A DNA stretch of 64,000 nt from Lentisalinibacter sp964427415 (GCA_964427415.1 CAYRUH010000005.1:52978-116977); one strand, 5' to 3'. Positions 16,037 to 25,694 are shown, counted from the first letter of the stretch. Program-made: numbers and translations. Notes: generated by a model from the letters alone, not told the origin.

Positions 16037-18356
16037 CCGGCGCGCGGATCCCGGTGCCCTGCGCACCGTCGGCAGGGCGATACCCCACGACAGCGGACAC
16101 CTGCACGTCAGCGGCCGCGCGCTGTACACGGACGACATCCCGGAACCCCGCGGCCTCCTGCACGTGGCCGTGGGCATGAGCGCGCGTGCGCACGCCAGGG
16201 TCGAGCGACTGGACCTCACGGCGGTCGCCGCGGCGCCCGGCGTGGCGGCCGTCATCACCGCCGCCGACATCACCGGCGAAAACAACTACGGTGCTGTCGT
16301 CGCGGACGATCCCCTATTCGCCGAGGACGTGGTGCAGTACGTCGGCCAGCCCCTGTTCGCTGTGGCCGCGGCCACCGTCGACCAGGCGCGCAAGGCAGCG
16401 GCCCTGGCGCGGGTGCAATACGCCGAGCTCGCGGCGATCCTGGACCCGGATACCGCGGTCGCAAACGAATCCTTCGTGCTGCCCTCCGCGCGCCTGGAGC
16501 GCGGCGACGCCCGCGCTGCGATCGAGGCCTCTGCCCACCGGCTGTCCGGCCGCACCGCCGTCGGCGGCCAGGACCACTTCTACCTGGAAGGCCAGATCGC
16601 CATGGCGCTGCCGCGCGAAGACGGCGATCTCTACGTCTACAGCTCCACGCAGCACCCCGGCGAGGTGCAGCATGCGGTCGCCCACGCGGTGGGACTGGAG
16701 GCCAAAGACGTGGTGGTGGAATGCCGCCGCATGGGCGGCGGCTTCGGCGGCAAGGAGAGCCAGCCGGCGCTGATCGCCTGCATCGCCGCCCTCATGACCC
16801 GGCACACGGGGCGCCCGGCCAAGCTGCGCCTGGACCGGGACGTGGACATGATCATGACCGGCAAGCGCCACGACTACCGCATCGACTACGACGTGGGCTT
16901 CGACGACGACGGGCTGATCCGCGGCGTCGAGTTCACCTTCGCCTCGCGCTGCGGCATGTCGGCGGACCTCTCCGGCGCGGTGAATGACCGCACCATCTTC
17001 CATTGCGACAATGCCTACTTCCTGAGCGACGTGAGCGTGGTCTCCCACCGCTGCAAGACCCACACGGTCTCCAACACGGCGTTCCGCGGTTTCGGCGGGC
17101 CCCAGGGCATGTTCGCCATCGAGATCGTGATCGACGAGATCGCCCGGCACCTCGACCGCGATCCGCTGCAGATCCGCCTGCGTAACCTCTACGGCATCGG
17201 CGAGCGCGACGTCACCCATTACGGGCAGAAGATCGAAGACAACGTGCTGCCCGATTTGATCGACCGGCTGCGTCGCGACAGCGATTATGACGCCCGCCGT
17301 GACGACATACGCACCGCCAATCGGGACGAGCCGATAATAAAGCGCGGTATCGCCCTGACGCCGGTGAAATTCGGCATCTCCTTCACCGCCACGCACCTCA
17401 ATCAGGCCGGCGCACTGGTGCACGTGTACACCGACGGCACCGTGCATCTGAACCACGGCGGCACGGAGATGGGCCAGGGCCTGAATACGAAGGTGGCGCA
17501 GGTGGTCGCCGAGGAATTCGGCATCGGCATGGACCGCATCAAGATTACGGCCGCGGACACGAGCAAGGTGCCGAATGCCTCGGCGACGGCCGCCTCCGCC
17601 GGTTCCGACCTGAACGGGATGGCGGCCCGGGACGCGTGCCGGGCCATCCGCGAACGCCTCGTGACCTTCGCCGCGGAGCGCTACGGCGTCGCGCCGGATC
17701 GCATTGCGTTCCGCGACGCTCGCGTGCGCGTCGGCGACGAGGAGACCGGCTTCACGGAACTCGTGCAGCTGGCCTACTTCGCCCGCATCTCGCTGTCCGC
17801 CACCGGCTACTACCGCACGCCGAAAATCCATTACGACCGCAAGTCCCTGAGCGGCCGACCCTTCTACTACTACGCCTGCGGCGCGGCAGTGACGGAGGTC
17901 GCCATCGACACCCTCACCGGCGAGTCCCGGGTACTGCGGGTGGACATCCTGCACGACTGCGGCCGTTCGCTGAATCCGGCCATCGACCTCGGCCAGATCG
18001 AGGGCGGCTTCATCCAGGGCATGGGCTGGCTCACCACGGAGGAGCTGTGGTGGGACGAGAAGGGTGCACTCAGGACCCACGCGCCGTCCACTTACAAGAT
18101 ACCGGTGTGCTCGGACCTGCCGGCGGATTTCCGGGTGACCATGCTTGATTCCGCGGGCAACCGGGAGGAGACCATCCACCGCTCCAAGGCGGTGGGCGAG
18201 CCGCCGCTGATGCTCGCGCTGTCGGTCTTCCATGCCATCCGGGACGCGGTGGCCGCGGCCGGCGATTATCGTGGCAGCCCCCGTCTCTGCGCACCGGCCA
18301 CACCCGAGGCCGTGCTGACAGCGATCGGCGAGCTGCGCAGCCGGGAGGCCCCATGA
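16011..18356 (+). CDS. xdhB: Xanthine dehydrogenase large subunit (molybdopterin)
   Basis: A 781-residue molybdenum-cofactor subunit. The MoCo-binding motifs GGGFGGKESQ, AFRGFGGPQGM and NHGGTEMGQGLNTK are present, and the catalytic Glu lies in KAVGEPPLML near the C-terminus. Substrate-binding residues sit in the surrounding conserved text. Two in-frame ATGs occur, 16011 and 16026; both overlap the end of xdhA (26 bases for the first). Its stop overlaps the xdhC start. With XdhA it makes urate from hypoxanthine and xanthine in the cytoplasm. Confidence 0.95.
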   Translation: MDNIPMDGDRRADPGALRTVGRAIPHDSGHLHVSGRALYTDDIPEPRGLLHVAVGMSARAHARVERLDLTAVAAAPGVAAVITAADITGENNYGAVVADDPLFAEDVVQYVGQPLFAVAAATVDQARKAAALARVQYAELAAILDPDTAVANESFVLPSARLERGDARAAIEASAHRLSGRTAVGGQDHFYLEGQIAMALPREDGDLYVYSSTQHPGEVQHAVAHAVGLEAKDVVVECRRMGGGFGGKESQPALIACIAALMTRHTGRPAKLRLDRDVDMIMTGKRHDYRIDYDVGFDDDGLIRGVEFTFASRCGMSADLSGAVNDRTIFHCDNAYFLSDVSVVSHRCKTHTVSNTAFRGFGGPQGMFAIEIVIDEIARHLDRDPLQIRLRNLYGIGERDVTHYGQKIEDNVLPDLIDRLRRDSDYDARRDDIRTANRDEPIIKRGIALTPVKFGISFTATHLNQAGALVHVYTDGTVHLNHGGTEMGQGLNTKVAQVVAEEFGIGMDRIKITAADTSKVPNASATAASAGSDLNGMAARDACRAIRERLVTFAAERYGVAPDRIAFRDARVRVGDEETGFTELVQLAYFARISLSATGYYRTPKIHYDRKSLSGRPFYYYACGAAVTEVAIDTLTGESRVLRVDILHDCGRSLNPAIDLGQIEGGFIQGMGWLTTEELWWDEKGALRTHAPSTYKIPVCSDLPADFRVTMLDSAGNREETIHRSKAVGEPPLMLALSVFHAIRDAVAAAGDYRGSPRLCAPATPEAVLTAIGELRSREAP

Positions 18357-19441
18357 ACGAGTGGGTGGCGAATGCACTCGAGCTTCGCGCGCGGCGCGAG
18401 CCGTTCGTGCTGGTGACCGTGGCGGCCGTGCGCGGCTCGTCGCCGCGGGAGCCGGGCGCGCGCATGATCGTCACCGGCCAGGAGTCCATCGGCACCATCG
18501 GCGGCGGCGAACTCGAGTACCGCTGCGCGCGCATGGCCTGGGAGCGCCTCGGCCCGGACTCGCCGCAGCCGCGTTTCGAGGTGCGCCGCTTCCCGCTGGG
18601 CTCCAGTTTCGGCCAGTGCTGCGGCGGCATCGTCGATATCCATTTCGAGGCGGTCGCGGCCGGCGGTGCCGACTGGCTCGGACAGCTGGCAGACTTCATC
18701 GCCGTTGACGGGGCCGGCGCTCATGCCGCGGCACTCGTCAGCCCGGTCGACGGCGACACGGCCGGCATCGCGCGTGTGCACGCGGCCGGCGATCCCGTTG
18801 CAACGAAGGCCGCGCCCGGCGAGGACGTCCGGGCCGCCGTCGAGTCATTCCTCGCGGACGCGGTGGGCGCGGCACTGTGCACGTTCGGCGGCCGCGACTA
18901 CCTGCTGACAGCGGTGCGCGCGCCCGATTTCCGCATCGCCGTGTTCGGCGCCGGCCACGTGGGCCGCGCACTCGTGCACGTAATGGCGCCGCTGCCCTGC
19001 CGGGTGGACTGGATCGACAGCCGCCCGCTGCTGGCCGACGAATCCCTGCCGCACAACGTGCACGCGCGGGTGACCGCAGACCCGCCGGAGGCGGCCGCCC
19101 GCCTGCCCGCGGGAACTTTCTGCCTGGTGATGACCCACAGTCACCCACTGGATCTGGAGATCTGCGCGAGACTGCTGCCGCGCGCCGATATTCCCTGGTG
19201 CGGGCTGATCGGGTCCCACTCCAAGAAGCGGCGCTTCGAGAAGCGCCTGCGTGCGCTCGGCCTGGCGCCTGCCGATATCGCACGGCTGGTCTGCCCCATC
19301 GGCATCGAAGGCATCGGCGGCAAGCGGCCGGCGGAGATCGCGGTGGCCACCGCCGCGCAGTTGCTGCGCGAGCGCGAGCGCATGACGGCGCAGGCGGATC
19401 TGTCCCCGGCGCGGCCGGCGGAAAGCGGGACCGGCACATGA
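18353..19441 (+). CDS. xdhC: Xanthine dehydrogenase accessory protein
   Basis: A 362-residue XdhC-family protein, which binds molybdopterin cofactor, has it sulfurated and hands it to XdhB. The N-terminal part has AAVRGSSPREPGARMIV and GTIGGGELEY; the Cys pair is in SFGQCCGGIVD. The C-terminal Rossmann part has AVFGAGHVGRALV and GLIGSHSKKRRFEKRL. It overlaps xdhB by four bases and puuD by four, so supply of cofactor chaperone is coupled to the enzyme. Confidence 0.93.
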   Translation: MNEWVANALELRARREPFVLVTVAAVRGSSPREPGARMIVTGQESIGTIGGGELEYRCARMAWERLGPDSPQPRFEVRRFPLGSSFGQCCGGIVDIHFEAVAAGGADWLGQLADFIAVDGAGAHAAALVSPVDGDTAGIARVHAAGDPVATKAAPGEDVRAAVESFLADAVGAALCTFGGRDYLLTAVRAPDFRIAVFGAGHVGRALVHVMAPLPCRVDWIDSRPLLADESLPHNVHARVTADPPEAAARLPAGTFCLVMTHSHPLDLEICARLLPRADIPWCGLIGSHSKKRRFEKRLRALGLAPADIARLVCPIGIEGIGGKRPAEIAVATAAQLLRERERMTAQADLSPARPAESGTGT

Positions 19442-20637
19442 CGGCGTACGCGATCGAGTGGCTGAACCTCCTCGGCCGCTGGCTGCATTTCATCGTCGGC
19501 ATTGCCTGGATCGGCTCGTCGTTCTATTTCGTCTGGCTGGACAACCACCTGCAGCCGCCGGCTTCGCGCAACGATGCGCAGCGCGGCGTCGGCGGCGAGA
19601 TCTGGTCGGTGCACGGCGGCGGTTTCTATCACGCGCAGAAGTACCGGGTATCGCCGCCGGTGCTGCCGGAGACGCTGCACTGGTTCAAGTGGGAGGCCTA
19701 CAGCACCTGGCTGTCCGGCATGTTCCTGCTCGGGCTCATCTACTGGCTGGGCGCGGAGGTGTATCTCATCGACCCCGCGGTGGCGGACCTCGCGCCGGCC
19801 ACGGCAATTGCCATCTCGGTCGCCTGGCTGGCCGGCGGCTGGCTCGCGTACGACGCCCTGTGCCGCTCGCCGCTGGGGCACACGGAGAAGGGCCTGGCCG
19901 CCGTGCTGCTGGTGCTGGTGACGGCGGCGGCATGGGGGCTGTGCGCGACCTTCAGCGGCCGGGGCGCCTACATCCACTTCGGCGCCGTGCTCGGCACCAT
20001 CATGGTCGCCAATGTCTTCTTCGTGATCATCCCCGGCCAGAAACGCATGGTGGCCGCGGCCGCCGCGGGCGAGTCTCCGGACCCGGCGGACGGCCTGCGC
20101 GGCAAGCAGCGCTCCGTGCACAACACCTACTTCACCCTGCCGGTGCTGTTCGTGATGATCAGCAACCACTACGCGATGACCTGGGCGCACGAATACAACT
20201 GGCTGATCCTGATCGCCATCTCGCTGGCCGGCGCGCTGATCCGCGTGTATTTCGTGGCCCGCCACTCGGGCCGCAATCCGCTGCTGCCGCCGCTGGCCGC
20301 GGCGCTGCTGCTGGCCGGCGTGGCCGCCGCCATCGCGCCCCGGGCGGACGGCGGCGGCACAACCGAGTCCGCCTCGCTGGAGCAGGCCCGCGCCGTGCTG
20401 GAAGACCGTTGCGTCTCCTGCCACGCGGCCGAGCCGAGCCATCCGGGATTCGCCGCGCCACCGGCGGGCGTCATTCTGGAGACGCCGGAACAGGTGCTGG
20501 CCGCGGCTGCCCGCATCCATCAGCAGACGGTGGTGCTGCAGGCCATGCCCATCGGCAATCTCACTCGCATGACCGCGGAGGAGCGCGCCGTGATCGACGG
20601 CTGGTACCGCTCGCTCACGGCGGAGCCGCGGCCATGA
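19438..20637 (+). CDS. puuD: Membrane urate hydroxylase with cytochrome c domain, PuuD type
   Basis: A 399-residue inner-membrane urate oxidase that converts urate to 5-hydroxyisourate. About eight hydrophobic segments span residues 8-300, starting LLGRWLHFIVGIAWIGSSFYFVWLDNHL, with conserved His residues. A C-terminal cytochrome c domain carries one heme site, CVSCH, near residue 324. PuuD sends electrons to the respiratory chain and not to O2, so no H2O2 is made. Its product is the substrate of the HIU hydrolase at the start of the operon. ATGA overlap with xdhC. Confidence 0.93.
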   Translation: MTAYAIEWLNLLGRWLHFIVGIAWIGSSFYFVWLDNHLQPPASRNDAQRGVGGEIWSVHGGGFYHAQKYRVSPPVLPETLHWFKWEAYSTWLSGMFLLGLIYWLGAEVYLIDPAVADLAPATAIAISVAWLAGGWLAYDALCRSPLGHTEKGLAAVLLVLVTAAAWGLCATFSGRGAYIHFGAVLGTIMVANVFFVIIPGQKRMVAAAAAGESPDPADGLRGKQRSVHNTYFTLPVLFVMISNHYAMTWAHEYNWLILIAISLAGALIRVYFVARHSGRNPLLPPLAAALLLAGVAAAIAPRADGGGTTESASLEQARAVLEDRCVSCHAAEPSHPGFAAPPAGVILETPEQVLAAAARIHQQTVVLQAMPIGNLTRMTAEERAVIDGWYRSLTAEPRP

Positions 20638-21551
20638 GCACGCCCGGCTATCCCCGGGACCTCCCCGGCTACGGCCCCCGGCCACCGGCGGCCGACTGGC
20701 CGGACAGTGCCCGCATCGCGGTGCAGTTCGTGATCAATTACGAGGAAGGCGGCGAGCGCTGCATCCTCCACGGCGATACCCATTCGGAGGCCTTCCTGTC
20801 GGAGATCGTCGGTGCCGAGGCCTACGAGGGCGTGCGCCACATGAACATGGAATCCCTCTACGAGTACGGCGCCCGCGCCGGCTTCTGGCGGCTGCACCGG
20901 CTGTTCACTGAGCGGGACATGCCCTTGACGGTATTCGGCGTGGCGATGGCCATGCAGCGCAACCCCGCCGCGGTGGAGGCGATGCTCGAGGCCGGCTGGG
21001 AGGTGGCGAGCCACGGCTACCGCTGGATCGACTACCAGTTCGTCGACCGGGAGACCGAACGCGCCCATCTGCGGGAAGCGGTGCGCATCCACACCGGGCT
21101 CACCGGGGCGCCGCCCGCGGGCTGGTATCTCGGCCGCTGCAGCCCCAACACGCTTGGCCTGGTCGTGGAGCACGGCGGCTTCGTCTACAGCGCCGACAGC
21201 TACGCCGACGACCTGCCCTACTGGGACACGAGCTGCGGCCGGCCCCAGCTGATGGTGCCGTACACGCTGGATGCCAACGACATGCGCTTCGCCACGGCGC
21301 AGGGGTTCAACAGCGGCAAGCAGTTCTTTCAGTACCTCAGGGACAGCTTCGACTGCCTCTATGCGGAAGGCGCGCGCCGGCCGCGCATGATGTCGGTGGG
21401 CCTGCACTGCCGGCTCGCCGGCCGTCCGGGCCGGGCGCAGGCGGTGGCCCGTTTCCTCGACTACGTCGCCGGCCACGACCGGGTGTGGGTGGCACGGCGC
21501 ATCGACATCGCCCGTCACTGGCTCGAGCGCCACGAGGCACCCGCAGCGTGA
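20634..21551 (+). CDS. puuE: Allantoinase, PuuE type (polysaccharide-deacetylase fold)
   Basis: A 305-residue metal-independent allantoinase converting allantoin to allantoate. It has the NodB/deacetylase fold: VQFVINYEEGGERC near the N-terminus, GWEVASHGYRWIDYQ (His and acidic residues of the active-site region) and YSADSYADDLPYW. Length and motifs match PuuE and not the zinc amidohydrolase allantoinases. ATGA overlap with puuD; the stop overlaps the OHCU decarboxylase GTG. Confidence 0.92.
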   Translation: MSTPGYPRDLPGYGPRPPAADWPDSARIAVQFVINYEEGGERCILHGDTHSEAFLSEIVGAEAYEGVRHMNMESLYEYGARAGFWRLHRLFTERDMPLTVFGVAMAMQRNPAAVEAMLEAGWEVASHGYRWIDYQFVDRETERAHLREAVRIHTGLTGAPPAGWYLGRCSPNTLGLVVEHGGFVYSADSYADDLPYWDTSCGRPQLMVPYTLDANDMRFATAQGFNSGKQFFQYLRDSFDCLYAEGARRPRMMSVGLHCRLAGRPGRAQAVARFLDYVAGHDRVWVARRIDIARHWLERHEAPAA

Positions 21552-22090
21552 ACGCCTCCCGCGACGCACGGCTGCCCATCCCGGAGGAGGAGACGGCCTT
21601 CGTCGAGCGCTACGGCGGCGTGTACGAATCCTCGCCCTGGGTTGCGCGGGAGGCCCGGGCCCGCGGTGACCTGCCGGCGGAATCCGATGTCCCAATCGAT
21701 GTCCTGGCGGCACGCCTCGCCGCGGCGGTCGAGGACGCCGGGCGGGAGCGCCAGCTCGCGCTGATCCGCGCCCACCCGGACCTCGCCGGGCGCGCCTCCG
21801 TGGCGGGTACGCTCACCGAGGACTCCACGGCCGAGCAGCACAGCGCGGGGCTGGACCAGTGCACGCCGGAGGAGTACGAGCGCTTCCAGAGTCTCAACGA
21901 GGCCTATCACCGGCGCTTCGGCTTCCCGTTCGTGATGGCGGTGCGCGGCGCCAGCCGCCGCGACATCCTGGACGCTTTCGGCGAGCGGCTCGGCAATGAT
22001 CCGGAGACCGAGTTTCGGCGTGCCCTGGAGGAGATCCACCGCATCGCCCGGCTCCGTCTGTACCAGATGAGCGAGGCGGCCCATGAGTGA
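21548..22090 (+). CDS. uraD: 2-oxo-4-hydroxy-4-carboxy-5-ureidoimidazoline (OHCU) decarboxylase
   Basis: A 180-residue all-helical decarboxylase that turns OHCU into (S)-allantoin, the step after HIU hydrolase. The family signature LALIRAHPDLAGRA carries the catalytic His, and RFQSLNEAYHRRFGFPFVMAVRG carries the conserved Glu/Arg substrate-binding residues. It starts on GTG overlapping the puuE stop and ends overlapping the allantoicase ATG by eight bases. In other operons this enzyme may be fused to HIU hydrolase or PuuE; here all three are separate. Confidence 0.93.
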   Translation: MNASRDARLPIPEEETAFVERYGGVYESSPWVAREARARGDLPAESDVPIDVLAARLAAAVEDAGRERQLALIRAHPDLAGRASVAGTLTEDSTAEQHSAGLDQCTPEEYERFQSLNEAYHRRFGFPFVMAVRGASRRDILDAFGERLGNDPETEFRRALEEIHRIARLRLYQMSEAAHE

Positions 22091-23129
22091 TGGTCAGCCG
22101 GAGAACGAGCGCCACCTTTTCCACCAGTGGACGCCGCTGGAGCAGCCCCGCTTCGGCACCCGCGTGGTGGAGGCCAACGACGAATTCTTCGGCGCGAAGG
22201 AACGGCTCATCAAGTCCGAGGCACCCGTGTTCCTGCCCGACGAGTACGACGAGCACGGCAAGTGGATGGACGGCTGGGAGACCCGCCGACGCCGGGAGCC
22301 CGGCCATGACTGGTGCATCGTCCGGCTGGGCCTGCCGGGTGTCGTGCACGGCCTGGACGTCGACACTTCCCACTTCACCGGCAACTACCCCGAGGCCGCC
22401 TCCGTCGAGGCGTGCCTTACCGACGAGGAACTGCCGGGCGCCGATGCCGCCTGGCGGGTGCTGCTGCCCCGGGTCGAGCTCGCCGGCGATTCGCACCACT
22501 ATCTGACGGTGGACGACCGGCAGCCGGTCTCCCACCTGCGCCTGAACATTTACCCGGACGGCGGCGTGGCGCGGCTGCGCGTCTACGGCGAGGTGCGACC
22601 CGACCCGAACGCGCCGGCACCCTCGGGACCCGTCGATCTGTTCGCGCTGGAGCACGGCGGTCGGGCGCTGGCCTGCAGCGACGAACACTTCGGCAGCATG
22701 CACAACCTCAACGTACCCGGCCGCGGTGTGAACATGGGCGACGGCTGGGAGACGCGGCGCCGGCGCGGTCCCGGCCACGACTGGGTGGTGCTCGCGCTCG
22801 GCCGGCCCGGGCGTATCGAGGAGGCGGAGTTCGACACGGCCCACTTCAAGGGCAACTACCCGGCCCGCGCCTCCCTGCAGGCCGTCCGCGCCGAGGGTTC
22901 GGACCTCGATTTCCTGCTGCAGCGATCGGCAGACTGGCCGGAGCTGCTGCCCGCCGTACCCCTCGGCGCCGATGCCCGCCACCGCTTCCGGGACGAATTG
23001 AACGACCTCGGCACCGTGACCCACGTGCGCCTCGCCATCTATCCGGACGGCGGCGTGAGCCGACTGCGCCTGTGGGGCCATGCAACGGGCTCAGGCACGG
23101 CCCGGGCAACCGGAGATGCCGGTGACTGA
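22083..23129 (+). CDS. alc: Allantoicase
   Basis: A 348-residue allantoicase that splits allantoate into ureidoglycolate and urea. The protein is an internal duplication: DGWETRRRREPGHDW occurs near residue 62 and DGWETRRRRGPGHDW near 220. Each is followed by a DTSHF/DTAHF-KGNYP-type segment and by IYPDGGV. The two domains are the usual allantoicase jelly-roll pair. The ATG is inside the 3' end of the OHCU decarboxylase gene, and the 3' end overlaps the ureidoglycolate lyase gene by 14 bases. Confidence 0.95.
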   Translation: MSDGQPENERHLFHQWTPLEQPRFGTRVVEANDEFFGAKERLIKSEAPVFLPDEYDEHGKWMDGWETRRRREPGHDWCIVRLGLPGVVHGLDVDTSHFTGNYPEAASVEACLTDEELPGADAAWRVLLPRVELAGDSHHYLTVDDRQPVSHLRLNIYPDGGVARLRVYGEVRPDPNAPAPSGPVDLFALEHGGRALACSDEHFGSMHNLNVPGRGVNMGDGWETRRRRGPGHDWVVLALGRPGRIEEAEFDTAHFKGNYPARASLQAVRAEGSDLDFLLQRSADWPELLPAVPLGADARHRFRDELNDLGTVTHVRLAIYPDGGVSRLRLWGHATGSGTARATGDAGD

Positions 23130-23664
23130 AACCGATACGCCGCGCACGCTGACCCTCGAGCCGCTGTCTGCGGACGCGTTCCGTCCCTACGGCGAGGTGA
23201 TCGCTGCGGGGACCGCGAACGCGGATCCCATGAACGATGCGCGCTTCGAGCGCTACGACGACCTGGCCCGGCTCACGGCCGAGGGTCGTGTCGGCGTGAG
23301 CATCGCCCGCTGCCGCCATGCGGCGAGTCAGCCGGTGACCTGCCCGATGGTGGAGCGTCATTCCCGCGGCAGCCAGGCCTTCTTGCCGCTCGCCGGAGTG
23401 CGCTTCGTCGTGGTGGTGGCGCCGGCCGGCGCTGCGCCATCCGCGGACCACCTGCGCGCCTTCCTGACCGACGGCAACCAGGGAGTGAATTACCGCGCCG
23501 GCACCTGGCACGTGCCGCTGATCGGTCTTGCCGAAGGTCAGGAATTCCTGATCATCGACGACGTGGACAGCACCGACAATTGCGACACACACACGCTGGA
23601 GCGCCCGGTGGTCGTGCCCGTCGTCCCTGAGCTGCCGTCACTCGACGCCGGAGCGCGCCGGTGA
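23116..23664 (+). CDS. allA: Ureidoglycolate lyase
   Basis: A 182-residue cupin-fold lyase releasing urea and glyoxylate from ureidoglycolate, the last step of the pathway. Family text: FRPYGEVIAAG near the N-terminus, PMVERHSRGSQAFLPL with the His/Gln residues of the active site, and GVNYRAGTWHVPL. The ATG at 23116 gives the normal N-terminus. The stop overlaps the guanine deaminase GTG by four bases. No urease gene is in the window, so released urea must be exported or used by enzymes elsewhere. Confidence 0.92.
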   Translation: MPVTETDTPRTLTLEPLSADAFRPYGEVIAAGTANADPMNDARFERYDDLARLTAEGRVGVSIARCRHAASQPVTCPMVERHSRGSQAFLPLAGVRFVVVVAPAGAAPSADHLRAFLTDGNQGVNYRAGTWHVPLIGLAEGQEFLIIDDVDSTDNCDTHTLERPVVVPVVPELPSLDAGARR

Positions 23665-24992
23665 GCGGCCCCGCCGTCCGCGCCTTCCGGGCCTCCATCC
23701 TGCATCTGCTCGCCGACCCGGGCGACGGGGATGCGGGCGCGGCCCTGGAGGTCTTTGAAGACGGCCTGCTCGTCACCGAGGACGGGAAGGTGGCGCGCGT
23801 CGGCCCGGCCGAACCGCTCCTTGCGGAATTGGGCGACCAGGGGGATGGCCAGGGGGGCGATCAGGTGTCCGTCACCGACTACAGCGGCTGCCTCCTGGTG
23901 CCGGGCTTCATCGACTGCCACGTGCACTATCCCCAGATCGACATGGTCGCCTCCTGGGGCGAACAGTTGCTGCAATGGCTCGAGCGCTATACCTATCCCA
24001 CGGAACGACGCTACACCGACCGCGCGCTTGCGGACCGGGTCGCGGGGGAGTTCCTGGACCTGATGCTGGCCCACGGCACCACCTCTGCACTGATCTTCCC
24101 CACGGTCCACGCCGCCTCGGCGGACGCGCTGTTCGAGGCGGCGCTCGCGCGCCGGTTGCGGGTGGCCTGCGGCAAGGTCCTCATGGACCGCAACTGCCCG
24201 GCTGACCTGCGCGATACCGCAGACAGCGGCTACGCCGAGAGCCGGGAACTGCTGCAGCGCTGGCACGGCCGCGAGCGCCTGGAGTATGCGATAACGCCCC
24301 GCTTCGCCCCTACCTCGAGCCCGCAGCAACTGGCACTGGCCGGCCGTCTGGCCGGGGAGTTCCCGGACGTCTTCGTGCACACCCACCTCGCGGAGAATCG
24401 GGACGAGGTGGCCTGGGTGGCCAATCTGTTCCCCGACCGGAGCAGCTACCTGGACGTGTACCGCGCCGCCGGCCTGCTGCGCGAGCGCACGGTCTTCGCC
24501 CACTGCCTGCATCTGGAGGACGAGGACTATCCGCTCATGGCGGAAGCGGGCGGGGCGATCGCCTTCTGTCCGACCTCGAACTCGTTCATGGGCAGCGGCC
24601 TGTTCGACCTCGCACGGGCGCGCAGCCACGGCATCCCGGTGGGACTCGGCACGGACATCGGCGCCGGCACGACGCTCAGTCTGCTCGGCACGGCGGCGGA
24701 AGCCTACAAGGTGCTGCATCTCCAGGGCCAGATGCTGTCACCCTGGCAGGCACTCTATCTCGCCACCCTGGGGGCTGCCCGCGCCCTCGCCTGGGACGAC
24801 CGCATCGGCAATTTCGAGCCCGGCAAGGAAGCGGATTTCGTCGTACTGGACCCCGCCGCCGGTACCCTGCAGCGGCGGCGGACGGCCGTGGCAGAGGACC
24901 TCGCCGAGCTCGTCTTCGCCCTGCTGATGTTCGGCGACGAGCGCTGTATCCGCGCCACGCACATCCTCGCCGAACCGGTGCGGCCGTACTGA
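23661..24992 (+). CDS. guaD: Guanine deaminase
   Basis: A 443-residue zinc amidohydrolase converting guanine to xanthine, which feeds XdhAB. Metal ligands are visible in order: FIDCHVHYPQ (HxH, preceded by VPGF), VHTHLAEN (His), FAHCLHL (His) and GLGTDIGAGT (Asp). The segment YTYPTERRYTD and the GMLSPWQALYLATLGAARAL helix are typical of GuaD. Starts on GTG. Last gene of the operon; it ends 18 bases from the convergent phosphoribosyltransferase. An Asp/Gly-rich insertion near residues 58-68 is not part of the usual core. Confidence 0.94.
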   Translation: MSGPAVRAFRASILHLLADPGDGDAGAALEVFEDGLLVTEDGKVARVGPAEPLLAELGDQGDGQGGDQVSVTDYSGCLLVPGFIDCHVHYPQIDMVASWGEQLLQWLERYTYPTERRYTDRALADRVAGEFLDLMLAHGTTSALIFPTVHAASADALFEAALARRLRVACGKVLMDRNCPADLRDTADSGYAESRELLQRWHGRERLEYAITPRFAPTSSPQQLALAGRLAGEFPDVFVHTHLAENRDEVAWVANLFPDRSSYLDVYRAAGLLRERTVFAHCLHLEDEDYPLMAEAGGAIAFCPTSNSFMGSGLFDLARARSHGIPVGLGTDIGAGTTLSLLGTAAEAYKVLHLQGQMLSPWQALYLATLGAARALAWDDRIGNFEPGKEADFVVLDPAAGTLQRRRTAVAEDLAELVFALLMFGDERCIRATHILAEPVRPY

Positions 24993-25010
24993 GGCAGTCT
25001 GCCGCCGGAA

Positions 25011-25598
25011 TCAGACGGGCCCGATCTTCTGCGCGAGGCTCTCGATCAGGCGGGCCGCCGCCGGCTTGTGGGCACGGATCTCCTCGCGGCTCAGCCCCTG
25101 CAGCTCGTACGGCAGCACCAGCCAGTCGGCCGCCTCGTGGATGAAGAAGTCGGGCGGCACGACGGAGCGCTCCGTCGGCCGATACCAGACCGTCGCGGTG
25201 CGGATGTCCCCGGGCAGGTTGCGCCGCGTCTTGCGGGTCAGCTCGCCGATGACCGCCTGCACGCTCGCGCCCGTCGAGTAGACGTCGTCGACGATCAGCA
25301 GGCGGTGCTCCGCCTCGAGGCGATCCACGAGATACTGCAGCGCGTGCACACGGATGCCGGCCACCGCATGCTCACGCTTGCGATAGGATTCCGGACCGGT
25401 ATAGGAGGTGCGCACCGCGATGTGGTCCGTCTCCACCCCCAGATACTCCAGCCCTTCCTGCACCGCGATGCCGACGGCCGTGCCACCCCGCCAGAGGCCA
25501 ACGAGGAAATCGGGACGGAATCCGGAGTGGTGGATATCGACGGCCAGCCGGAAGGAATCCAGCAGCAGGTCGTTGGCGGCGATGAAGCGGCGTTCCAT
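25011..25598 (-). CDS. Phosphoribosyltransferase-family protein A
   Basis: A 195-residue type I phosphoribosyltransferase. The PRPP-binding signature is LLIVDDVYSTGASVQAV (acidic pair then TG), and FRPDFLVGLWRGGTAVG is the N-terminal active-site loop. It looks like the hypoxanthine/xanthine phosphoribosyltransferase relatives that salvage purine bases into nucleotides. It is head to head with a paralogue on the other strand, 96 bases away. Given the purine operon next to it, purine-base salvage is the best guess; the specific base is not decided. Confidence 0.82.
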   Translation of the reverse strand: MERRFIAANDLLLDSFRLAVDIHHSGFRPDFLVGLWRGGTAVGIAVQEGLEYLGVETDHIAVRTSYTGPESYRKREHAVAGIRVHALQYLVDRLEAEHRLLIVDDVYSTGASVQAVIGELTRKTRRNLPGDIRTATVWYRPTERSVVPPDFFIHEAADWLVLPYELQGLSREEIRAHKPAAARLIESLAQKIGPV

Positions 25599-25694
25599 GA
25601 CGTGTCGATGCCCCCCGGCAAAAACGTTACCATCCGTCGTCTGTGGTTCCGCATTATAGAGAATGAGGCGTCGGCCGCACGCTCCGAGGACAGG

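Noticed and set aside
24993..25010. Terminator between guaD and the convergent phosphoribosyltransferase
   Set aside because: Only a five-base GTCTG/CAGAC pairing is visible in and around the short gap, too weak to annotate.
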